Below are positions 57,716 through 64,000 of a DNA stretch of 64,000 nucleotides, one piece after another. The stretch covers positions 357,912 through 421,911 of the forward strand of contig NZ_BAZK01000008.1 in NCBI RefSeq assembly GCF_001310815.1, read 5' to 3'. The notes below the pieces were generated by a model. That model had not been told where the DNA came from and did no database searches. It saw nothing but the letters and a program-made list of their open reading frames with translations. Position 1 is the first letter of the stretch. Every line of letters begins with the position of its first letter. Position numbers and translations under genes: made by a program. Origin of the DNA: Pseudovibrio denitrificans JCM 12308 (GTDB lineage Bacteria; Pseudomonadota; Alphaproteobacteria; Rhizobiales; Stappiaceae).

Positions 57716-58243
57716 ATGACGAAACGACCATTTTCACTGGCCGGGTTTGCCACCCTTTTTGCTCTTAGTTTGCCAGCCCCAACACTTGCCGAAGTCGATT
57801 GCAGCAACAAACCTCATATCCGAGACAGGTTCTCTGTAAGTGGCCCCTTTGTGAAGCAGCTGGACCAACCATTGGAATGGAAGCGCTGTTCTGAGGGCAC
57901 CCGCTGGGATTCAAAGAAGCGCCGCTGTTATGGCGAACCTCTGCTGATCTCACAGGATCAGGCCGTGCTGCGCTTTGAGGACAACAAGAACGGCTGGCGT
58001 CTGCCAACCATTCAAGAGCTCTTCAGCCTGCTCTACTCAACTTGCGCCAACAAGAAAGAGCTTCGCACGCTGTTCCCAGATCTGAGACTACCAATGTTCA
58101 GGGAATCCGCGCACTTCTGGTCCACCACGCAAGATGAAGACCTGACGCGCATGTACTACTATCTGGACTTCAAAAGCTACGCTCTCGACTTCCACAGCCA
58201 GGGCTACTCCCTCGCCGTCCGCGCCGTACGCGACACCAACTAA
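57716..58243 (+). CDS. DUF1566-type exported protein, copy 2
   Basis: A 175-residue paralogue of copy 1 with its own signal peptide (MTKRPFSLAGFATLFALSLPAPTLA). The same domain landmarks appear: WKRCSEGTRWDSKKRRC, NKNGWRLPTIQELFSLLYSTC, FWSTTQDEDL and SLAVRAVRDTN. Cysteine positions are conserved with copy 1, so the fold and disulfides should be the same. A tandem duplication that kept the leader element is the simplest history. Function unknown. Confidence 0.82.
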   Translation: MTKRPFSLAGFATLFALSLPAPTLAEVDCSNKPHIRDRFSVSGPFVKQLDQPLEWKRCSEGTRWDSKKRRCYGEPLLISQDQAVLRFEDNKNGWRLPTIQELFSLLYSTCANKKELRTLFPDLRLPMFRESAHFWSTTQDEDLTRMYYYLDFKSYALDFHSQGYSLAVRAVRDTN

Positions 58244-58245
58244 TC

Positions 58246-58889
58246 CTACTGAGCAAACAGGAAGTGATCTTCCATTCACTGTGGGGGATCAAATCGCCGC
58301 TTAGGAATTCCAGGGCGGTGACGAGGTTTGTGGTGGGGTTCCAGGTGCATCTGTAGGCGAGGTGGTACCATTCGCCTTTGCTGCGGAAAGCGGCGCCTTC
58401 TGCGGTGACGGTGTCGCCGAAGACCACCGGGTCTTTATAGGCAAACGCGACCACTCGTTCCGGGTTAAAGCTCTCGTTCCATAAATGGATCTGCTCCATC
58501 ACTTCCAAATTGCACAGCTGCTCGCGCTGGTCTGACGGGTCAAAGAGAACCAGAGACTCTTTTAGTTCCTTGTTCTCCGGTGCTTCCAACAGGCGGCCAA
58601 GCTGGAAGTTGTCTGCAATCACTGGCTGAAGGCCTTTGACTGGCTCCTCCCGCACCACCGGCGGCGGCAGCTCCTGCGGTTTGTCCTTAACGATTGGAGC
58701 AGGGGAGAGGGAGGCCGTAGGCGGCTCCTCAACAACGGGCGGGGCGAACAGCTTTTCAAACTGGGTCGTGCCGATGAGTTCAACCCCAATGCTTTTGACG
58801 GGCCGGGCACGAAACCCACGGGGCAGGTTGGACATGGCCAGCAGCCAGAAGGCAAACAGATGCGCCATTAGCGAGAAGGTGAAAAGCAT
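58246..58889 (-). CDS. DUF930 inner-membrane-anchored protein, frameshifted at its end
   Basis: Restored length is 214 residues. An N-terminal membrane helix (MLFTFSLMAHLFAFWLLAMS) is followed by a proline-rich linker (PPVVEEPPTASLSPAP) reminiscent of TonB-type spacers. The DUF930 domain comes next (LCNLEVMEQIHLWNESFNPERVVAFAYKDPVV, then EWYHLAYRC). As read, the frame runs on into the neighbouring gene with an Arg/Ser-rich tail. Adding one C near 58272 gives HSEWEDHFLFAQ and a stop at 58246, which fits the family and avoids the overlap. The start may be further upstream (58985). Known mainly from Rhizobiales; function unknown. Confidence 0.75.
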
Positions 58890-59135
58890 CGTGTAGGTCT
58901 TGTTAGATCCTACAAATACATAGTCTGTTCGTTCTGCTTGCAGCACCTGCACGGAATCACACCTGCATCCTACCCCTGATTGCACCCAGAGTTGTGGCAG
59001 AACACGGCGAAAATCCGGCAGTCATCCCTCACATTTCACTTTACCCGCAACTGATTAGAGATTGTTGCCAGGGTTTGAAACCTGCGCACAGCGCATGGCA
59101 GGTATCGCGCGTCTGACAAGCTATTTTAGAATTAT

Positions 59136-59149
59136 TTGACATTGCACAA
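59136..59149. promoter_or_regulatory. FNR/NnrR-type box upstream of nnrS
   Basis: TTGACATTGCACAA matches the TTG-N8-CAA pattern of Crp/Fnr-family regulators such as NnrR and DNR, about 100 bases before nnrS. NnrS genes are commonly NnrR-controlled, so nitric-oxide-responsive expression is likely. A second inverted repeat ATGAAT-N5-ATTCAT follows at 59152-59168. Confidence 0.6.
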
Positions 59150-59248
59150 ATATGAATATTACATTCATGTTTATAAGGGGTGTTAATTGGGGAAGTTCGA
59201 CCTCACTCCATCACACTGGTCGAATGTGCCTTCTGTACGAAGATAAAA

Positions 59249-60495
59249 ATGAGCGGGGCCAAGCCTACGCCGACCGAGACCGAAGACATGCAGCAAACTC
59301 ATACCATGCCGAACCTTCCCGGCGCTAAACTTGCCTTTTCCTGGGAAGCTTTTTTATCCCTCGGCTTTCGTCCGTTTTATATTGCCGGTGCGGCCTATGC
59401 AGCCATCAGCGTTCCGCTGTGGGTGGCCTCCATCATTGGCATTGTAGAAATCAACGGCCCGCTGGACGGTGTGCTATGGCATTCCCATGAGCTGATCTTC
59501 GGCTTTGCCGTCGCCATTCTCATCGGCTTTCTTTACACCGCCGTGCAAAACTGGACGGGGCGGAAAACGCCCAACGGCCTTGTGCTGGGTGGATTGCTGG
59601 GCATGTGGCTGGCAGCACGTATTCTGCTGTTTGTTGGCAGTGGCCCGCTTGGCTCCCTCGGTCAGATCATCGACCTTCTCTTCCTGCCGCTTGCCGCACT
59701 CGGCATAGCCATTCCGCTGTACCAGGCGAAAAATACGCGCAACTACTTTACCGTCGCTTTGCTGCTGGTGCTCGCTGTTGGCAACGGACTGTTCCACGCC
59801 ATTGCGTTGGATATGATCAGCTATGACGGGGCAGATGTGTTCCTGTGGGCCGTGGATGTCTTCGCGATCTTCATCACGGTGATCGGTGGCCGCATCATTC
59901 CGCTGTTCACCAACAACGCCTTGGGCGTGAGGCGCGCGGTGCGCAGTCAGCGTCTGGAAGATGTCATCGGCCTTGGCATGGTGCTGCTGCTGGTCAGCGA
60001 TATCTATTATGGCCTGACCTATGAAGCTGCGACTGTACGCGCTGTTGGCCTTCTGGTTCTGGCCGCTTTGCACTTCTTCAAGATGGGCCTGTGGCAACCG
60101 CAGATCACCTGGGGCAAGCCGATCCTCTGGATCCTGCCTGTGTCTTACGCCTGGTTGCCAATTGCCTTGCTTCTGCGAGCAGGGGCTCTGCTGGATATGC
60201 CGTGGGATCAGGTTTTGGCCGTGCACGCCATCACTGTTGGCTCCATGGCAGGCATGATGCTTGCATGATGACCCGTAGTGCGCTGGGTCACTCCGGTCGG
60301 CCGCTTGTCCCAACATGGGTGGAGATCGCCACCTACTATCTTATCGTTGCCAGCGCTGCGGTGCGGGTGTTCGGCATCCTGCTTTATCCGGAAGGGTACT
60401 TCGTGGTGCTTGGAGTTTCTGCCCTGTGCTGGGTGGGTGCCTTTGGCCTGTTCACCGGCAGGTACTGGGGCATTGTCACGCGTCCCCGCTTTTAA
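59249..60495 (+). pseudogene. nnrS: NnrS haem-copper membrane protein, frameshifted
   Basis: Restored length is about 415 residues with around 12 hydrophobic helices. NnrS landmarks are FSLGFRPFYIAGA-like start (LSLGFRPFYIAG), WHSHELIFGFAVAILIGFLYTAVQNWTG, IGGRIIPLFTNN and, after the break, MTRSALGHSGRPL. The frame is lost near 60264: CTTGCATGATGACC, where CTTGCCATGATGACC restores the reading. NnrS protects against nitrosative stress and binds haem and copper. No denitrification genes are nearby. Stop followed by a strong terminator. Confidence 0.85.
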
Positions 60496-60507
60496 TCGCT
60501 TCTCAAG

Positions 60508-60535
60508 AAGGCCCGGCATTGTCCGGGCCTTTTTC
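60508..60535 (+). terminator. rho-independent terminator after nnrS
   Basis: AAGGCCCGG and CCGGGCCTT form a 9-bp GC-rich stem with a 6-base loop, followed at once by TTTC. It lies 12 bases past the nnrS stop. Confidence 0.85.
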
Positions 60536-60746
60536 ATTTCATATGCAATCAGACTATCAGCATCCCCTAATATATACTTATGCACTGTTGCTGATATATC
60601 GCAACGTCAATTTCTTTTTTGATCAAACAGTCAACTTACTTGATTTAACCAGTCAGCCAGCTCAATACTTAAGCGGTTTCTTTATTAGAGATCTTTGATT
60701 GCCGATTTGACCCTTTCACATCGAGCCTAATTGCAGACAACCAGAT

Positions 60747-61892
60747 ATGACACCGCTTCTGGATCAGAGTATCAGCGATATTTTCCGGACCTTCATGAAT
60801 GAAGAGCCGCTTGAAAACGCGTTGAAGCAACTGCAGACAAAGTACTCAGAATTTCCCTTTGCCATCAACGTGCAGAGCCTGGTGGACAGTCACTACGACT
60901 ACCGTAAAGTGCTCAATGTGGACCATACGTTCCATTCCACGTTTGACCCGGTGGCGCACTTCAATCCGCTGCCAACCGTGTTCCGCAGCGTTGATATTGA
61001 AGGTCCGGTGCGCCCGCATCGTCATTTCCGCAAGGAAGATGTGCATCCGGATTACGTTGGCACGTTCATTGAAGCCAATAATAACATTGACCGCGCCATC
61101 ACGCTGATGATCGATCGGCAGGATGGCCTGTGTTCTTATGTGAACATCTGCCTGCCGGATGGGGTGAGTGAGAAGGACGAAGATCAGCTCTATGAGGAAG
61201 TGAAGTTCCTGCAGCCTTACTTCCGCAACGCGTTTCAACTGGCCTTACAGCGCCGCATGCGTGAAGCGGTGGCGCCGACAAAGGATCTGGGTAAGTTCTG
61301 GCTGGAACAGATGCCGTTCAGCGCGCTGGTGGTGGATGAGCACTGCTGCGTGCAGGTGATGAACGGACGGGCAGAACGACTGCTCGGCAAACACACCAAC
61401 CTGCAGCTTGGCCGCTATATGCGCGTTTCCGCCAAGGCGCTGGATGAAGCAACAGCGCTGGAAAGTGCCATCAAGCAGAGCATCTACACCAACACGCTGC
61501 CGTCACCGGTGATCATCCGCAATGAGTTTGGTCCGAACACGCTGGTCTTCATCCAGCCCATCGAGACCCAGAAGGACGCGCCTGACTATCTTTCTCAGTT
61601 TTTGGCCAGACCAAAATTCTGTCTTCTCATGGTATTTGATCCGACCGATTTTGCCGATGTGCCCGATAAGATGATCAGCCATCTGCTGAATCTGACGCCG
61701 AAAGAAACCGAGGTTGTGAAGGCGCTGACCAACGGCGCGTCCACACGAGACGCTGCTGATCTGCTCGGCATTTCTTACAATACGGCACGGAACCATATTG
61801 CAAACGTTTCAAGACGACTGGACGTTGGCTCGCAAACTGAGATCGTCCGGCTGGTGATGACGACGCTCTCCCGCTACCCCTGGCAGGCCTGA
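60747..61892 (+). CDS. LuxR-type transcriptional regulator with PAS-like sensor
   Basis: A 381-residue protein. A C-terminal LuxR/GerE HTH (LTPKETEVVKALTNGASTRDAADLLGISYNTARNHIANVSRRL, about 318-362) is preceded by a PAS-like region (MPFSALVVDEHCCVQVMNGRAERLLG, near 190-215) and an unassigned N-terminal helical domain. There is no receiver domain, so it is not a classical response regulator, and no acyl-homoserine-lactone domain. Targets unknown; the neighbouring nnrS is separated by a terminator. Confidence 0.87.
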   Translation: MTPLLDQSISDIFRTFMNEEPLENALKQLQTKYSEFPFAINVQSLVDSHYDYRKVLNVDHTFHSTFDPVAHFNPLPTVFRSVDIEGPVRPHRHFRKEDVHPDYVGTFIEANNNIDRAITLMIDRQDGLCSYVNICLPDGVSEKDEDQLYEEVKFLQPYFRNAFQLALQRRMREAVAPTKDLGKFWLEQMPFSALVVDEHCCVQVMNGRAERLLGKHTNLQLGRYMRVSAKALDEATALESAIKQSIYTNTLPSPVIIRNEFGPNTLVFIQPIETQKDAPDYLSQFLARPKFCLLMVFDPTDFADVPDKMISHLLNLTPKETEVVKALTNGASTRDAADLLGISYNTARNHIANVSRRLDVGSQTEIVRLVMTTLSRYPWQA

Positions 61893-62374
61893 ACCATTCT
61901 CATTCAGGGATTTCCCTCAGTGCCTTAAACGCAGTCTCTCATTTTCATGCATCTGACATATTGAAGAGAAAAATAATCTGATATTTTCTTTAGATATATC
62001 AGAGCGTTACCCTTGAATTTTAGAGTTTTATGTTTTTCTGCAGAAAATTAGTGCAATTGCATCAAGTCGCCTCGGAAAATTCTGAGTAAATTTAACTCAG
62101 CAAACAAGAGGCGTCGGGAGCACAGGTTTTCGGGGGCAGCTTGGCACAGAAGGCACACCTTCAGCCGCAATTCGGTCTTTAAGTTTGCTGTTTGGTGGTT
62201 TGTTTGCTTGGGAAATGAACCACTCATATTGTTACAAATTATTGCCTAACCGGCTTAGCCTTCCATATTTCAAAAGGCGACGCCGGTCTTTTCTTGCTAA
62301 ATTGAAGCCGCTGGATTGAACGCTGTCATCGCCCATGGCAGAGTGATCTTCTCCTCGTTCATCACGGTGCTCCT
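61893..62374. other. intergenic region
   Basis: About 480 bases without a gene. A perfect AT-rich inverted repeat TCTGATAT...ATATCAGA (61977-62003, 11-base loop) lies about 85 bases after the LuxR-type gene and could be an operator or weak terminator. The rest shows no RNA gene, repeat or open frame that I can support. Confidence 0.35.
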
Positions 62375-63163
62375 ATGACCCCCTCAGATATTTCCGACGC
62401 TCTGACGTTCAAAACATTCTCTGCGCTTTTGCAGTCTGGTAAACCAATTGAAAATGCAGAGCTGGAAGCCTCATGGCTGGAGGGGAAGGACCTTCGTGAG
62501 GTGGTGTTTCGCAACTGTAGTTTTGAGCCGGGCAGTGAGTTCAACGGCATCGACATGCGGGAGAGTATCTGGAAGGACACGCAGTTTCCGGCAGGCACCT
62601 TTAAGAGCTGCGATCTACGCGAAGCCAAGTTTGAGAACTGTGGCTTTTATTACGCTGACACGCGCGGCGGCTCCTGCTTTCGTCACACGGACCTGAGCGA
62701 TGTGGAGTTTCACAACTGCGATCTGCGGTTGACCATCTTTCCGTATTCCGAAATGTTCTGCATCGCCTTCCAGAACTGCCGTCTCACCGGCGCTTCACTG
62801 GAAGGCTGTGACTTTGGCAAAGTGGCCGGAAAGCATGCGCTCAAACCACGGGCAACCTTCTCCGATTGCCAGCTGAACTACGCAACTCTGTCTGATCTGG
62901 ATCTGGAAGAATGCATCATGACCGATTGCGATCTCACCAGCAGCAATCTGACCAACACCAACCTCACCAATGCAGACCTGAAACGCACCACGCTTTCTGA
63001 TGCAGAGACCGACGATCTGGATCTCACCTACGCGGATTTGAGAGGGGCAAACCTGGGCGCCATGTTCCTCACCAGCCTGCGCGGCTACCGCGGCATGGTC
63101 ATCTCCGCCAGCCAGCAACACCTGCTCCTGCAGGGGCTGGGTATCAAAGTAGACCCGGACTGA
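62375..63163 (+). CDS. pentapeptide-repeat protein
   Basis: A 262-residue protein with repeated A(D/N)LXX-type pentapeptides, e.g. NCSFE, CDLRE, ADTRG, DLSDV, NCRLT, ASLEG and the clear run SNLTNTNLTNADLKRTTLSD near 190-210, then ADLRGANLGAMFL. These fold as a right-handed quadrilateral beta-helix. Some family members mimic DNA and protect gyrase, but nothing here proves that. No signal peptide; cytosolic. Followed by a terminator. Confidence 0.87.
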   Translation: MTPSDISDALTFKTFSALLQSGKPIENAELEASWLEGKDLREVVFRNCSFEPGSEFNGIDMRESIWKDTQFPAGTFKSCDLREAKFENCGFYYADTRGGSCFRHTDLSDVEFHNCDLRLTIFPYSEMFCIAFQNCRLTGASLEGCDFGKVAGKHALKPRATFSDCQLNYATLSDLDLEECIMTDCDLTSSNLTNTNLTNADLKRTTLSDAETDDLDLTYADLRGANLGAMFLTSLRGYRGMVISASQQHLLLQGLGIKVDPD

Positions 63164-63177
63164 GCCCCAAGAACACA

Positions 63178-63207
63178 AAAACCCCGCCTCGGTTGAGACG
63201 GGGTTTT
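63178..63207. terminator. bidirectional terminator
   Basis: AAAACCCCG and CGGGGTTTT form the outer stem, with CTC/GAG pairing inside. It has A- and T-runs suited to both strands, between the convergent pentapeptide and DctP genes. Confidence 0.85.
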
Positions 63208-63234
63208 AAGTTTATTGCCCGGAGAGTGTTTTGC

Positions 63235-64000
63235 TTATTTTGCAAGGCCTTTGATGCGTGCAACCAGATCAGCCAGTTTAGGTGACTTTTCTGCAAGCGC
63301 ATCGTGCATTGGCAGAACTGCGCTGATGAACGGGCCTTTTTCTACTTCCACAAACTTCACTTCAAGCTTGGTTTTTGCAGCTTCAATTGCTTCAAGGGTC
63401 TGCTTGTTGTAAAGGTCGCGGTGGAAGTCCATCATTTCACGCGCCGCTGTTTTCAGCGCTTTCTGGCTGTCTGCTTCCAGACCATCCCACACTTTGGTGG
63501 AGATCATCAGAACGCCTGGGATCATGGTGTGTTCATCGCGGGAGTAGACTTTCGCAACTTCACCGTGACGCACGTCCACCAGAGCCTGCGGGTTGTTTTC
63601 TGCACCATCAACCACGCCCTGCTGCAGAGCAGAGTACAGCTCGCCGAAGGAGATTGGAGTTGGCGCACCGCCGAGCAGCTCTACCATCTGGATTGCGGAT
63701 GGAGATGGCTGCACGCGGATCTTCATACCCTTCAGATCTGCTGGGCTGTTGATCTCTTTGTTGGCGTAGAACGAGCGGGAGCCGTCCACCATGAAGGCAA
63801 GACCAACAAAGCCTTTGTCTTTGGAAGCCATGAAGACGTCTTCAGCAACATCTGAGGTCAGCACTTTGTAATAATGCTCTTCGCTCTCGAAGATGTAAGG
63901 GAGGGTCAACGCGGAGTAAGACTCTTCAAAGGCTTCCATTTCTGCTGCGTTGGAACGGGCCATGTCCAGAAGACCGTTCTGCATCAGTTCAACGGATTCA
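63235..64000 (-). CDS. TRAP-transporter solute-binding protein (DctP), truncated by the window
   Basis: The C-terminal 255 or so residues of a DctP-family periplasmic receptor; the 5' end lies beyond 64000. Recognisable segments are LTLPYIFESEEHYYKVL, DLKGMKIRVQPSPSAIQMVELLGGAPTPISFGELYSALQQGVVDGAENNP, with the conserved Arg (KIRV) that binds the substrate carboxylate, and TKVWDGLEADSQKAL. It should feed an organic acid to DctQM permeases, which would lie outside this window. Confidence 0.92.
   Translation of the reverse strand, partial: ESVELMQNGLLDMARSNAAEMEAFEESYSALTLPYIFESEEHYYKVLTSDVAEDVFMASKDKGFVGLAFMVDGSRSFYANKEINSPADLKGMKIRVQPSPSAIQMVELLGGAPTPISFGELYSALQQGVVDGAENNPQALVDVRHGEVAKVYSRDEHTMIPGVLMISTKVWDGLEADSQKALKTAAREMMDFHRDLYNKQTLEAIEAAKTKLEVKFVEVEKGPFISAVLPMHDALAEKSPKLADLVARIKGLAK

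Noticed and set aside
59474..60316. Minus-strand open frame of 280 codons
   Set aside because: Antisense to nnrS and made of Gln/His/Asp-rich shadow sequence; nnrS itself is clearly the coding strand.
14853..60495. Programmed ribosomal frameshifting as the explanation for the split genes
   Set aside because: None of the break points shows a slippery heptamer with a following pseudoknot, and it is implausible in so many unrelated genes.

Overview
The window looks like part of a secondary replicon (chromid or megaplasmid) of a marine-type alphaproteobacterium. The main evidence is a repABC partition/replication cassette on the minus strand (repA 41316-40109, repB 40112-39067, repC 38784-37417), with a probable counter-transcribed RNA between repB and repC. 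Two large chemoreceptors, a TRAP-type solute receptor, a DUF930 protein, an NnrS and a palindromic repeat of a type known from Rhizobiales fit that assignment. A Pseudovibrio/Stappiaceae relative is my best guess, but the sequence alone does not prove it. I see no tRNA, rRNA, IS element, prophage or CRISPR array.

Layout. 1-6.6 kb: a PAS-GGDEF-EAL protein, a metallo-beta-lactamase fold hydrolase, an EamA exporter, an ArsR/SRPBCC pair and two tandem paralogous alpha/beta hydrolases. 6.7-14.2 kb: a sulfatase-superfamily enzyme, a secreted esterase-like protein, a split Aer-like pair (PAS protein plus MCP) and a large MCP. 14.3-20.5 kb: thioesterase, iron alcohol dehydrogenase, MFS transporter, YrbL-like protein, CoA-transferase and RidA. 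20.6-33.5 kb: a surface region with GDP-fucose synthesis (gmd-fcl), a YegD-type Hsp70, a glycosyltransferase, a short TolC-like protein, a giant RTX adhesin, an alpha/beta hydrolase and a GST-like protein. An 18-bp palindrome recurs through the last part of this region. 33.7-37.4 kb: two small exported proteins, a PEP-mutase/isocitrate-lyase-like enzyme, Ada and a GNAT. 37.4-41.8 kb: repABC. 41.8-45.4 kb: an ATP-grasp/SDR-like/GNAT run and an AraC regulator. 45.6-53.6 kb: threonine dehydratase, SDR, CGNR regulator/MFS pair and KorAB. 53.7-58.9 kb: VOC protein, SigZ-like sigma factor with a Cys-tailed GST, methyltransferase, duplicated DUF1566 proteins and DUF930. 59-64 kb: NnrS behind an FNR/NnrR-type box, a LuxR-type regulator, a pentapeptide-repeat protein and a truncated DctP.

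A striking global feature is that eight otherwise well-conserved genes (iron ADH, glycosyltransferase, RTX adhesin, repB, repA, threonine dehydratase, nnrS, DUF930) each carry one single-base loss. Each loss can be explained as one C or G dropped from a CC/GG run. The same class of lesion in eight unrelated genes points to systematic sequence error more than to decay, so these genes are described as they would read when restored.

The less ordinary candidates for follow-up are the palindrome family at 29.3-33.5 kb, the ATP-grasp/small ORF/degenerate SDR/GNAT run beside repABC, the duplicated DUF1566 genes with an identical leader element, and the SigZ/Cys-tailed GST pair.
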